In this document: in pieces, positions 26,087 through 34,564 of the stretch | Layout of the letters: every line of letters starts with the position of its first letter | How positions within the stretch are numbered: the first letter of the stretch is position 1 | Origin: JBBSMX01 sp038232935 | GTDB lineage: Bacteria; Bacteroidota; Rhodothermia; Rhodothermales; JANQRZ01 | DNA length: 53,757 nucleotides | NCBI GenBank assembly: GCA_038232935.1 | Contig: JBBSMX010000012.1 | Location: 1 to 53,757 of the forward strand | Direction of reading: 5' to 3' | Program-made: the position numbers and the translations under genes | Notes under the pieces: model-generated | Told to the model about the DNA's origin: nothing | Databases searched by the model: none | The model's input: only the letters and a program-made list of their open reading frames with translations

Positions 26087-26506
26087 GAGCTACCTCTTGA
26101 AGAAACGTGAAATGGTAATAGTGAAGTGCGGTTGCGGGGCGCCATGAGAAACGCCGACGCTAACGCAGTGAGCGGACTTCCCACCAGAGACGAGCTACCT
26201 AGAAGCCAGATGGCCGGAGATGCTAAGCGGGCCTCGGCAGCGGTAACCCTGTGCTAGCTTGAGCCCTTGTATAGGCTATGCCCTAGAATGGATATGCCCT
26301 GCGAACAACATAAGCGACCGCGACCGAAAAAGTGGTTCGGCGAATGTTCACTTCGGGCTCATTCATTGTTCATCTTTGTGCTCGGCACGTTACGGGGCTA
26401 TCCCCTATGCCTCCAACGACGTGGTGCGGGAGGCCTCCGGGGGAAAAGCGACGCACTCACCGCAAGGTAGCCTAACCCGCCCTGTACAAACCCTTGCCGG
26501 TCCACG
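26087..26506. other. Intergenic stretch upstream of the ferritin/peptide genes
   Basis: The 420 bp between two minus-strand genes hold no credible gene; the short open frames here (for example 26267-26470) have no protein-like composition. The GC content is lower than in the flanking genes, mostly between 26080 and 26420. The stretch presumably contains the promoter for the ferritin-like/peptide transcript near 26090-26200, but I cannot place its boxes with confidence. No tRNA or tandem repeat was seen. Confidence 0.45.
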
Positions 26507-27472
26507 TCAGCGGACGTGCGTGACCCGCTGCGTAAACCGGGCACCGCCTACTTCCAGCACGCACACGTAGGTGCCCACCGCCAGACGGCTCCCGTCGAAG
26601 CTCACCTCGTACCGGCCGGCGGCCTGCTCCTGAGGCTCAACGAGAGTCGCGACTTCACGCCCGAGTACGTCGTATAGCCTGAGCGAGACCTCGGCCCCTT
26701 CGCGCAGCGAGTACGCGAGCGTGGACGACGCGGCGAACGGGTTGGGATAGCCGGGATAGAGCGCGTCTTCGAACGGAGTCGCAGGCTCCGGTCCGACCGC
26801 CACCGGCAGAGTCTCGGCCGTGAGGTAGTCGAAGAGGGTAGCCCCTTCGAAGGCCGTCCCCACCGGCTCGCCCTCGACGAGCAGGATGATCGCCCAGTGC
26901 TTGATCCGGTCGAGGTCGAGCACGCCGTCCCCCCTGAAGCCACCGGGCGTGATCGCGAATCCGTCGTCGCCCAGCGTCTCTACGGTTTGGAGCGGCATGA
27001 GCAACTGCGTCCAGCCCGTCGGCGTCGTGAGCACAGCATCGGATTCGTAGATCCAGACCTGAAGTCCGCTCTGGCCGTCCGGATCTAGCTCCGGCTCCTC
27101 CTCGTGCAGCTCGAACCGGAACGCCACGCGCTCCGCCGCAGCGGCGGGCACCACGTTGTTGTACCAGAGGCTGAGGTGCGTGAAATTGGAAAGGTCGGGG
27201 AACGGGTTCGGGGGCGTGGCGACGCCGTGGAGATAGCCGAACCCTGTGTAGCCGAGCCCCCCGTCACCGGCCTCGATCTCCCACACCGCCCTCGTCGATT
27301 TGCCGATATAGCCGTTCTGAACGGACCGCAAGGTCACATCGCTTCCGGCGTTGTACGTGAGGAAATAAAACTGATCCTCCGGATAGCCTTTCTCGAAGTC
27401 CAGAATGACTTCCTGCGCGTGAAGCGGTGCCGCGCAGCAGAGCAGGCCCAGGACGGTAGCGAGTGCTTTCAT
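26507..27472 (-). CDS. Secreted protein with Por-secretion (T9SS) sorting domain (second cargo)
   Basis: The 321-residue protein has a signal peptide (MKALATVLGLLCCAAPLHAQ). Residues 21-220 (VILDFEKGYPEDQFYFLTYN, then LSLWYNNVVPAAA and VWIYESDAV) have a jelly-roll carbohydrate-binding feel, similar to CBM-like modules in other secreted proteins, but I cannot name the family. The C-terminus is a type A sorting domain: LYPGYPNPFAASSTLAYSL, VSLRLYDVLGREVATLVEP, AVGTYVCVLEV. It shares strand with the upstream HPr-kinase-like gene, 114 bp away. Confidence 0.82.
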   Translation of the reverse strand: MKALATVLGLLCCAAPLHAQEVILDFEKGYPEDQFYFLTYNAGSDVTLRSVQNGYIGKSTRAVWEIEAGDGGLGYTGFGYLHGVATPPNPFPDLSNFTHLSLWYNNVVPAAAAERVAFRFELHEEEPELDPDGQSGLQVWIYESDAVLTTPTGWTQLLMPLQTVETLGDDGFAITPGGFRGDGVLDLDRIKHWAIILLVEGEPVGTAFEGATLFDYLTAETLPVAVGPEPATPFEDALYPGYPNPFAASSTLAYSLREGAEVSLRLYDVLGREVATLVEPQEQAAGRYEVSFDGSRLAVGTYVCVLEVGGARFTQRVTHVR

Positions 27473-27586
27473 GAGAGAGGAGGCGAGGGGGACTTCCGAG
27501 AGGGGATAAAGCGGAGCAGACGATCTCTCCCTGTAAATACGTCCGGCGCACGATCTCGGCAAGCTCAACTCGTAGTCTCTACACGC

Positions 27587-28621
27587 TCAACCTGTGATCT
27601 CTGCGCCGAGCAGTCGCCGCGTCAAAAGGACGGCGGCCTGCGGGTCGTCCCGGAGATCGAGACCGGCGGCGAGCGAGTAGCTTCGCGCCTGATCCGTGAG
27701 CTGCTTGAGGTCGCCGAGGTGACCGGCGGCAGTCGAGGCGTCGAGCACGGCGAGGGCACCGGTGTGCTGAAGCAACCCCACGAGCGCAGGCTTCTGCCCG
27801 AGCGGATCGAGCCGGCTCTCGGCCTGGCCGGTGGCGATTCGGGGAAAGAGAATCGAGCGCGGGACGCACGACGGGGCCGCCTGTTCGGGATAGAGGGACC
27901 GGATACGGAGCCGCCGCTTACGCACGTCGGCGAGGTGGGGCTGCCAGTGCGCGGCGACCTGAGGAAACAGCGCTTCCGCCTCGGGGTCGAGGCAGAAGTC
28001 TCGGCGGAGGGGCCGGGCTTCGATGTGGCCGTCCCGCTGCCCGAGCAGCACGGCATCATCGGTGAGATACTCCCACCCCGCCTCGATCATCCGCATCGTC
28101 AGCGTCGATTTCCCGCTGTCGCTCTCGCCGACGATCAGGCAGCCGTGCCCCTCCCACGCGAGGCACGCCGCATGGACGGTGCGGAGCCCGCGGTGGTACA
28201 GCAGGGCCACGGCGCTGTAGTAGAAAAGGCAGTAGACGAGCGCGTTCCGGAGCGGCTCACCGAGGTCCTCGAACGCGTCCTCCCCTTCCACCGCAAGGGT
28301 GCCGTAGGCCGTGCCTCGTTCCGGATCGACGCGGACCGTCGTGCCTCTGAACTGGAGATAGAGCGCGTCGCCGGAGCGGTAAAACTGAAGCCCTTCGCGG
28401 CTCACGCTCAGCCGCTCGGCCCCGGTCGGCAGCGCGAGCGGTGGGGCGTGAGCGAAAAGACGAACGTGGGCCTCACACGCATCGCTGTTCTCCAATGCTG
28501 AACCGAAATACGACAGCGTCGCCTCCATCGGCTCCGTGAGCGCCGCATCGTCCCATTCGACTCGGAATCGCACACCGCCCACGGACCACCGCGCGCTGAA
28601 TGGAGCCTCGGAGATGGACAT
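27587..28621 (-). CDS. HPr-kinase-like (HprK-related) ATP-binding protein
   Basis: The 344-residue protein has a P-loop at residues 165-173 (GESDSGKST) preceded by a strand with VHAACLAWEGHG and followed by Asp188-Asp189 (LTDDAVLLG). That is the arrangement of HprK: histidine, Walker A, then an acidic pair. It lacks the N-terminal HprK domain and the usual capping loop, as do the HprK-related kinases that phosphorylate lasso peptides such as paeninodin. The natural substrate here is unknown, but the lasso-leader peptide is 3.2 kb away on the same strand. The next gene upstream is a thioesterase, 37 bp distant. Confidence 0.82.
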   Translation of the reverse strand: MSISEAPFSARWSVGGVRFRVEWDDAALTEPMEATLSYFGSALENSDACEAHVRLFAHAPPLALPTGAERLSVSREGLQFYRSGDALYLQFRGTTVRVDPERGTAYGTLAVEGEDAFEDLGEPLRNALVYCLFYYSAVALLYHRGLRTVHAACLAWEGHGCLIVGESDSGKSTLTMRMIEAGWEYLTDDAVLLGQRDGHIEARPLRRDFCLDPEAEALFPQVAAHWQPHLADVRKRRLRIRSLYPEQAAPSCVPRSILFPRIATGQAESRLDPLGQKPALVGLLQHTGALAVLDASTAAGHLGDLKQLTDQARSYSLAAGLDLRDDPQAAVLLTRRLLGAEITG

Positions 28622-28658
28622 GGAGGTCGGCGGCAGCGGATGACGTCAGAAGAGAAAA

Positions 28659-29066
28659 TCAGCGCCTGCCCGCCGCAACGAGGGCGAGCGTGCAGCGGCT
28701 GACGCAGACGAGCCGGTCCTGCTCGTCGGAGATGCGGACCTGCCAGACCTGCGTGGTACGGCCCGCGTGCAGCCGCTCGCCGACGGCGCGGAGTGTGCCT
28801 GCCTGCACCGGCCGGATGTGGTTGGCGTTGATCTCCAACCCGAATGCTACCTTCTCCGGTAATGAGCCTGCCGTCGCCCCCACACTCGCCACGGTCTCGG
28901 CCAGCACGACGCTCGCGCCGCCGTGGAGGTAGCCGAGCGGCTGATGGTGCTGCGGCGTCACCGGCATCGTCGCGACGGCGCGCTCGGCCTCGACTTCTTC
29001 GAACGTGATGCCGAGTAGATCGGCGAGACCGGAGGAGGGGGGGAAAGGGAGGTCGGAGAGAGGCAT
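28659..29066 (-). CDS. PaaI-family hotdog thioesterase
   Basis: The 135-residue protein fits the small hotdog acyl-CoA thioesterases. The signature QPLGYLHGGASVVLAETVAS holds the catalytic region HGG...LAET, and AFGLEINANHIRPVQAGTL is the second strand block. These enzymes hydrolyse aryl- or acyl-CoA esters, usually as housekeeping or in aromatic degradation. It lies between the histidine kinase and the HprK-like gene with gaps of 38 and 37 bp, so the three may be co-transcribed. Confidence 0.88.
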   Translation of the reverse strand: MPLSDLPFPPSSGLADLLGITFEEVEAERAVATMPVTPQHHQPLGYLHGGASVVLAETVASVGATAGSLPEKVAFGLEINANHIRPVQAGTLRAVGERLHAGRTTQVWQVRISDEQDRLVCVSRCTLALVAAGRR

Positions 29067-29104
29067 GCGCGGGGAAGCTGAGGCGAGGCGTCAAGGTACG
29101 CTCT

Positions 29105-31060
29105 CTACGCGCGCGTCTCCACTTCCTCCGCACGTCGTGGTGCTCCGCTGACGTGGACCGGCGGTGGAGCGCTCACCCGCGGCAGCCGCACCGTGAATAC
29201 GGAGCCGACGCCTTTCGTACTCTCGACCTCCACCGTGCCCTCCATCAAGTCCACGAGCTGCTTCGTGATCGCGAGGCCGAGCCCCGTCCCCTCGTGGGAC
29301 CGACTGAACCCGGTGGACTCCTGCTTGAAGTTGTCGAAGAGGTACGGCAGAAATTCCTCGCGCATTCCGATACCGGTATCCCGTACGCGCAGCACCGCCG
29401 CACCGCCCTCTGCGTCGATCTCCACCGTCACACTCCCCTTCCGGGTGAACTTGATGGCGTTGCCGATGAGGTTGTTGAGGATGCGATGCAGGCAGCCGGG
29501 ATCCGCCGCTGCCCACACGTCCGGCGTCCGCTCCACGAGGGTGAGCTCGATTCCTTTGCCGTCGGCGAGGGTACGCAGCACGCCCAGCGTGTTCTGCGCT
29601 TCATCCACCACGCTGACGGGCTCGGCCAGCGGGTGCAGCTCACCCGCCTCGATCCGCGCCATGTCCAGCACGGAGTTGATCGTGCCGAGCAGGCGGACTC
29701 CGGCCCGCTGGATGATCTCGACCATTTCGAGGTGCTCACCCTCTAGCTCACCGGTGAGCATCTGCGTCGAGCCGATGATGCCGGTGAGTGGCGTGCGGAT
29801 CTCGTGGCTCATGTTGGCGAGGAAGTTCGACTTCAGCCGGCTCACTTCCTCGGCCTGCTCTTTGGACCGGATCAACTCGGCTTCGACGCGCTTTTGCGGC
29901 GTAAGGTCTTTCGCCACGCAGACGATGCCCTGCACCTCGCCCTCGTCCCCACGCATGACGGCAGCGGACAGCGCGACGGGAAGCACGCTCCCCCCCTGCT
30001 GCCACATCCAAGTCTCCCGATTCCCCGAGTAGCCGGCCCGTACGGCCTCGCTAATAAGCCCGCTGGCCTCCGTACCTCCGCCCGCCAGCAGCACCCCGAG
30101 CGACCGTCCCACAAGCGCCTCGGCCCGGCATCCCGCCGCCGCCGCTGCCGCCCCGTTCGCCATCTCGATGACGCCCTCCACGCTCACCACGAGCAGGGGG
30201 TCCGTCATCGAGTGGATGATGGTATCGAGGTACCGCTTCGATACGGTCGTACGGCTGAGCTCTTCCGTCATCGCGTTGAACGCGTCGGCGAGATCGCCGA
30301 CCTCGTCGTGGGAGCGGACGTTGAGGCGGAAGTCGAGACGGCCCCGCCCGACGAAGCGGGTCGCTTCGGTGAGGGAGAGGATGGGACCGGCGATGGAGTT
30401 GGCGATGAGGATGCCCAGCACGAGCGTCATCCCAATCGCAAGCAACACGGCCACGAACAGCATCCGGTCCGCCTGTGCGAGCTGTGCATGCACGGCCCCC
30501 GCCTCGGTGTTGAAAGTGAGGCGTGCGCTGTTGCGGTACTGCGCGAGCGGCGGCAGCAGCGTGTGCTGCATGGTGGGCTCGATGGCGTCCGTGAGGAGGG
30601 CACGAGCGGCTTTGGGCCGTGGCCGCGCCAGCTCGATAAGCCGTTCCACCTCCTGCTGATACTCCCCGAACCCGCTGCTGAGCTCGCCGAGCCAAGCCAG
30701 CCGCTCGTCGGCTCCGGCGAGCTCAGCGGGGCTTCCCCAGCGTTCAGCGAGGGCGCGGCCTCTGGCCGTCGCCGAGCGACTCTCTGCCAGGTGGCTTTCG
30801 AACCCCACCAGTGCCTGCTGCAGCGCCTTCTCAGCCACCGCCTTATTCCGTCCCGCCGCAAGGTCACGAGCGGAGGCCAGACTTTCCCGCAACGCGAGCG
30901 TCATCTCGGTCGCGTGGCTGATCTCCGGCACCGCGCTCTCACTCAGATGCAGGACGCCGGCCTCGACGCGCTTGTTCATCGTCTGCGCCACGTACCCGAC
31001 GCACCCCACCAGCAGCGCGACGAGCGCGAACCCGAGCAAGAGCTTCTGGTAGAGTTTCAT
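29105..31060 (-). CDS. Membrane sensor histidine kinase (HAMP-PAS-HisKA-HATPase)
   Basis: The 651-residue protein has a transmembrane helix at about residues 8-27, a periplasmic helical sensor domain to about residue 200, a second helix (LFVAVLLAIGMTLVLGILIA), and HAMP (SIAGPILSLTEATRFVGRG). A PAS domain follows (YLDTIIHSMTDPLLVVSVEG), then the H-box NFLANMSHEIRTPLTGIIGS. The ATPase part has LNNLIGNAIKFTRKG, VRDTGIGM and EGTGLGLAITKQLVDLM. There is no receiver domain and no response regulator nearby, so its partner is encoded elsewhere. The signal is unknown. Confidence 0.93.
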   Translation of the reverse strand: MKLYQKLLLGFALVALLVGCVGYVAQTMNKRVEAGVLHLSESAVPEISHATEMTLALRESLASARDLAAGRNKAVAEKALQQALVGFESHLAESRSATARGRALAERWGSPAELAGADERLAWLGELSSGFGEYQQEVERLIELARPRPKAARALLTDAIEPTMQHTLLPPLAQYRNSARLTFNTEAGAVHAQLAQADRMLFVAVLLAIGMTLVLGILIANSIAGPILSLTEATRFVGRGRLDFRLNVRSHDEVGDLADAFNAMTEELSRTTVSKRYLDTIIHSMTDPLLVVSVEGVIEMANGAAAAAAGCRAEALVGRSLGVLLAGGGTEASGLISEAVRAGYSGNRETWMWQQGGSVLPVALSAAVMRGDEGEVQGIVCVAKDLTPQKRVEAELIRSKEQAEEVSRLKSNFLANMSHEIRTPLTGIIGSTQMLTGELEGEHLEMVEIIQRAGVRLLGTINSVLDMARIEAGELHPLAEPVSVVDEAQNTLGVLRTLADGKGIELTLVERTPDVWAAADPGCLHRILNNLIGNAIKFTRKGSVTVEIDAEGGAAVLRVRDTGIGMREEFLPYLFDNFKQESTGFSRSHEGTGLGLAITKQLVDLMEGTVEVESTKGVGSVFTVRLPRVSAPPPVHVSGAPRRAEEVETRA

Positions 31061-31299
31061 CGGTCGTGAGTGTCAGCGTCCGTCAGCCTCGGCAGCGTTG
31101 GAAAAGGAGCGGGCCGTCACAGGAGCCGGTGCGGTGAAGAAGATAGCGCGCCGGCTCCGGCCCTCCGTCGCGGTTTCATTACAGGTTTCGGCACGTCCAC
31201 ACGACGCCGATGGCTGCTGAAGCGGGCATCGCTGCCTACCAGGGATAGAGTAGAAGCGTACCCGCAGCGGGTAGTTCTTACTCTTCTCTCCTGCTCGCG

Positions 31300-31527
31300 C
31301 TACTCTGGCAAGCCGCCCAACTCTTCGACCCACCACACCATCATCCCCTCCTCCGACCGCCCGAGCGGTGCACCGGCGTCGCAATACTCACCCCACATCA
31401 TTTCGCGAATCTGGGCTGCAAAAGCCAGATCGCCATCGGCGAGGCGAAGAATTCGGGGAGCCAGAGAGAGACGGCTCGCATCGACGGATTCGGGACTGGG
31501 GGCGGCGGTGTAAGCGGAGTACGACAT
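31300..31527 (-). CDS. Small protein of unknown function (75 residues)
   Basis: From ATG 31527 the product reads RILRLADGDLAFAAQIREM, followed by EYCDAGAPLGRSEEG and a tryptophan-rich acidic end (MMVWWVEELGGLPE). The composition is protein-like and unlike the Arg/Ser-rich frames on the other strand. I do not recognise a family. It sits alone between the histidine kinase and an AT-rich region. Confidence 0.45.
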   Translation of the reverse strand: MSYSAYTAAPSPESVDASRLSLAPRILRLADGDLAFAAQIREMMWGEYCDAGAPLGRSEEGMMVWWVEELGGLPE

Positions 31528-31669
31528 CGCTGAGGAATTGGGTGACAAGGGTCCTCACCCGCTGGGCTAATTCTGTGCCTGCAACTCAACGCTCGGTTCG
31601 GGAGCTCCACCAGTAGAACCACACGATTGCAGCGGTTCGTTTGCGTGAACGGTATCTAAATCATACCTA

Positions 31670-31717
31670 TTCACAGGCATCTTCTAGCTGTGGTTCACAG
31701 GCATCTTCTACCTATGG
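31670..31717. repeat. Tandem pair of 24-bp units
   Basis: Two adjacent copies occupy 31670-31693 and 31694-31717. The first 17 bases (ttcacaggcatcttcta) are identical and the rest differ at two positions (gctgtgg against cctatgg). Two copies at an exact 24-bp period upstream of a gene suggest either replication slippage or a duplicated binding site. Confidence 0.85.
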
Positions 31718-31770
31718 AATTATTGCCAAGAGGCTAAGTCTTTAATTTTAACACTTCTTGTTTCTAACTC

Positions 31771-31810
31771 AGTTTATTTATGGTATGCTAAGTTTATTTA
31801 TGGTATGCTA
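31771..31810. repeat. Perfect tandem duplication of a 20-bp unit
   Basis: The unit agtttatttatggtatgcta occurs at 31771-31790 and again at 31791-31810 without a mismatch. It lies about 75 bp upstream of the start of the oxoamine synthase gene, so it may duplicate a promoter element such as tatggtatgct. Confidence 0.9.
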
Positions 31811-31884
31811 TAGGTGCGTCACATCATTTTCAGGGTTTCCCCCACCCCACCCTGAGCACCACTACTACCCACACCCCCAGACAC

Positions 31885-33282
31885 ATGCTAAAGAAGGATC
31901 TCGTGGCCCGGACCAGCCGCGGCTCCAGCACCCTACACGACGCTACCGACGAACCCGGCCCCATGGGTTTGCGCGACGTGCTGATGCAATCGCGCAGGAT
32001 GACCTTCCACGAACGCACCGACTTTTTCACAAGGTGGGTACGGGGCATGCGTCGCCGTGGGGATAGCCTCCACCTCCGCCCCATCGCCTCGCCTACCGAC
32101 CGCGTCACCCTCGTCGGTGACCATCACACCGACGAAGACCGTCCGATGCTGATGTTCGGGGCGAACTCGTACCTCGGACTGATGACGCACCCCTACGTCA
32201 AGCAGCGGATGAAGGAGGCCATCGACGAGTACGGCGTCGGCCTCAGCGGATCGCCCCTGCTCAACGGGCGCAGCCGGCTCCACATGGCGCTGGAGGAACG
32301 GATCGCGGCGATGAAAGGAAAGGAAGACGCGGTCATCTTCCAGAGCGGCTACGGCGCGAACGTCGGCCTCCTCTCCACACTCGCCGGCCGGCGCGACCAC
32401 ATCGTCTGCGACCGACTGAGCCACGCTTCGTTCATGGACGGAACGAAGATGAGTGCGGCCCGCACGCTCACGTTCGCACACAACGACACGGCGGAGCTCG
32501 GTGCCCTCCTCGAAGGCCTCGACGACGAGCCCGGCGAGACGTTCGTCGGCGTCGAAGGGGTCTACTCGATGGACGGCGACCTCGCGCCCCTCGACGAGAT
32601 CGCCGCGCTCTGCCGCAGCCACAACGCCCTCCTCATCGTGGACGACGCCCACGGCACGGGGGTGACCGGCCCCGGCGGCCTGGGCACCGCCTCGCACTTC
32701 GGCGTCGCGGACGATGTTGACATCATCCTCGCCACGTTTTCCAAAGCGTTCGGGGTCACCGGCGCGGCTGTCGTCACCTCGCACGAGATCGCGGAGTTTC
32801 TCCGCTATTCCGCCCGGAGCTACGTCTTCTCGACCTCGATTCCCCCGGCGTCTGTGGCCGCGGTGATGGCGAGCCTCGACGTGATGGAGCGCGAGCCGGG
32901 GATCCACGAGCGGCTCCGGCACCTCATGGCCTATACGGCGCGCGGCCTGCGTCAACTCGGCTTCGAACTTCCCGAACCGGAGTCCGCTATCATCGCTCTC
33001 ATGGCCCCGGAAGGACTGGATGTCCGCGCCGCCATCTACGACCTGCACCGACGCGGCATCTTCCTCAACACCATCGAGTACCCGGCCGTGCCCGTCAACC
33101 AGCAGCGGTTCCGCATCAGCCTGATGGCGACGCATACGGAGGAGGACATCGACCAGATGCTGAACGTGTTCGGCGAGGTGTGGGACCTCTACGCCCCGCC
33201 CGAGCATCGCCTCAGCCGCTCCGGTCCGGCGAACGTGTCGCATCTCGGCGACGGCCAAGCCGGTCCCGCGCCAGGGTTGTAA
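31885..33282 (+). CDS. PLP-dependent alpha-oxoamine synthase (KBL/AONS/SPT-like)
   Basis: The 465-residue protein belongs to the class II aminotransferase fold group that condenses an acyl-CoA or acyl-ACP with an amino acid. Motifs: FGANSYLGLMTHPYVK, YGVGLSGSPLLNGRSRLHMA, VVEGVYSMDG-like VGVEGVYSMDGDLAPL, IVDDAHGTGV, and the PLP lysine in ATFSKAFGVTG. A 65-residue N-terminal extension separates it from BioF and Kbl. In Rhodothermota a serine-palmitoyltransferase-like or cysteate-condensing role in sphingo- or sulfonolipid synthesis is plausible; glycine C-acetyltransferase is the alternative. It stands alone after the repeats region. Confidence 0.85.
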   Translation: MLKKDLVARTSRGSSTLHDATDEPGPMGLRDVLMQSRRMTFHERTDFFTRWVRGMRRRGDSLHLRPIASPTDRVTLVGDHHTDEDRPMLMFGANSYLGLMTHPYVKQRMKEAIDEYGVGLSGSPLLNGRSRLHMALEERIAAMKGKEDAVIFQSGYGANVGLLSTLAGRRDHIVCDRLSHASFMDGTKMSAARTLTFAHNDTAELGALLEGLDDEPGETFVGVEGVYSMDGDLAPLDEIAALCRSHNALLIVDDAHGTGVTGPGGLGTASHFGVADDVDIILATFSKAFGVTGAAVVTSHEIAEFLRYSARSYVFSTSIPPASVAAVMASLDVMEREPGIHERLRHLMAYTARGLRQLGFELPEPESAIIALMAPEGLDVRAAIYDLHRRGIFLNTIEYPAVPVNQQRFRISLMATHTEEDIDQMLNVFGEVWDLYAPPEHRLSRSGPANVSHLGDGQAGPAPGL

Positions 33283-33305
33283 AGCGGCACCACCCGCAGT
33301 CCCGT

Positions 33306-33337
33306 AGGGGTGGCCGGCCGGTTGCCCCTACTTTTTT
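33306..33337 (+). terminator. Intrinsic terminator of the oxoamine synthase gene
   Basis: The stem aggggtggcc (33306-33315) pairs with ggttgcccct (33320-33329), using G-U pairs, around a four-base loop (ggcc). A run of six T follows at 33332-33337. It begins 24 bp after the stop codon, a standard rho-independent form. Confidence 0.8.
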
Positions 33338-33340
33338 GTC

Positions 33341-34486
33341 TCAAACAAACGAGCGCCCGTCGCCGAAGGCCACACCGAAGTGCGCGGCAACGGTCGTGGC
33401 GTGGTCGGCGAAGGTGGACCGCAGGCCGAGGTCGGTGGCGGCTCCTTCTCCGACGAGCAGGAGGGGGACGTGCTCGCGGGTGTGGTCCGTACCGGGGAAG
33501 CACGGGTCGTTGCCGTGGTCGGCGGTGAGGAGGAGGCGCCCCCCTTCGGGCAGCGCGGCCACCAACGCCGGCAGCACCCGGTCGAATGCTTCGAGCGAGC
33601 GAGCGAAGCCATCGACGTCGTTGCGATGGCCGTAGTGCTGGTCAAAGTCCACGAGGTTCGTCCAGATGAACGTCCGGTCGTCGCCGTCGCGAATGGCTTC
33701 GAGCGTGCGTGCGATGCCCTCCTCGTTGCTCGTCGTCTTGAGGATCTCGTCGAACCCTACGTTGCCGAAGAGATCTCCGATCTTCCCGACGGCGACGGTG
33801 CGGACGCCCGCCGCTTGCAGGGCTTCCTGCAGCGTGGTCCCGGTAGGCGCGCGCGAGAAGTCCTTCCGCGAGGCAAGGCGTTCGTACGCCCCGGCCTCCC
33901 CGGCGAACGGCCGTGCGATCACCCGCCCCACCGCGTGCGCGCCGACGCAGACCTCGGTGCGCGCCGTTCGGCAGAGCTCGTAGAGCCGGTCCAGCGGGAT
34001 CACGTCGGTGTGCGCCGCGATCTGAAAGACGCTGTCGGCAGAGGTGTAGACGATAGGATAGCCGGTCCGTGCGTGCTCCGGGCCATACGCCTCGATCACC
34101 GCCGTGCCGGACGCTGGCTCGTTGGCGAGCACGCCCTCACAGCCCGTCCCCTCGAGGAACCGCTCAATGACCTCGGGCGGAAACCCATCGGGATATGTCG
34201 GGAACGGCGTGTCGAGGCGGAGGCCTGCTAATTCCCAGTGGCCTGTCGTGGAGTCTTTGCCGGCGGAGACCTCCGTCATCCGTCCGAACGACGCGGCCGG
34301 CGCAGCCACGGGCGGGACGCCTTCGAGCGGGGCGATGCAGCCGAGCCCGAGCCAGGTGAGGTTGGGGAGATCGGGATGGGCCGCGGCGCAGACGTGAGCG
34401 AGCGTGTCGCTGCCGACATCGCCGTAGGCGTCGGCGTCCGGCTGCGCGCCGATGCCCACGCCGTCGAGGATGATGGTAACGAACAT
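33341..34486 (-). CDS. deoB: Phosphopentomutase
   Basis: The 381-residue alkaline-phosphatase-superfamily protein interconverts (deoxy)ribose 1- and 5-phosphates in nucleoside salvage. The metal-binding N-terminus is TIILDGVGIGAQPDADAYGD, with GKDSTTGHWELAG near residue 94 carrying the phosphorylated Thr. LVDFDQHYGHRNDVDGFA and TADHGNDPCFPGTDHTREHV complete the two-manganese site. It is convergent with the oxoamine synthase gene and its terminator. Confidence 0.96.
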   Translation of the reverse strand: MFVTIILDGVGIGAQPDADAYGDVGSDTLAHVCAAAHPDLPNLTWLGLGCIAPLEGVPPVAAPAASFGRMTEVSAGKDSTTGHWELAGLRLDTPFPTYPDGFPPEVIERFLEGTGCEGVLANEPASGTAVIEAYGPEHARTGYPIVYTSADSVFQIAAHTDVIPLDRLYELCRTARTEVCVGAHAVGRVIARPFAGEAGAYERLASRKDFSRAPTGTTLQEALQAAGVRTVAVGKIGDLFGNVGFDEILKTTSNEEGIARTLEAIRDGDDRTFIWTNLVDFDQHYGHRNDVDGFARSLEAFDRVLPALVAALPEGGRLLLTADHGNDPCFPGTDHTREHVPLLLVGEGAATDLGLRSTFADHATTVAAHFGVAFGDGRSFV

Positions 34487-34564
34487 GCGCGGGGGGCGAC
34501 TGGAGGTGTGGGCATGTGGACGTCTCCGTAGCCCGCCCGTTTCCTTTCCCTTTCAATCACCCAA

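Larger units (their letters stand above)
31528..31884. other. AT-rich intergenic region upstream of the oxoamine synthase
   Basis: This 357-bp stretch has a much lower GC content than any gene nearby, especially 31640-31810. It contains two sets of tandem repeats, listed separately. No gene or RNA is seen. It probably holds the promoter and control sites of the gene starting at 31885; the T-rich run at 31735-31780 is the likeliest promoter zone. Confidence 0.6.

Noticed and set aside
26259..26570. Possible small genes in the gap before the second T9SS gene
   Set aside because: The frames overlap one another and run into the T9SS gene; composition is not protein-like and no ribosome binding site is evident.
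21909..28621. A complete lasso-peptide biosynthetic cluster
   Set aside because: No B1, B2 or C protein is encoded in the window, and the predicted core has no tail, so a classical lasso product cannot be claimed.
31670..31810. Repeats considered as a CRISPR array
   Set aside because: There are only two copies of each unit, directly adjacent with no spacers, and no cas gene nearby.
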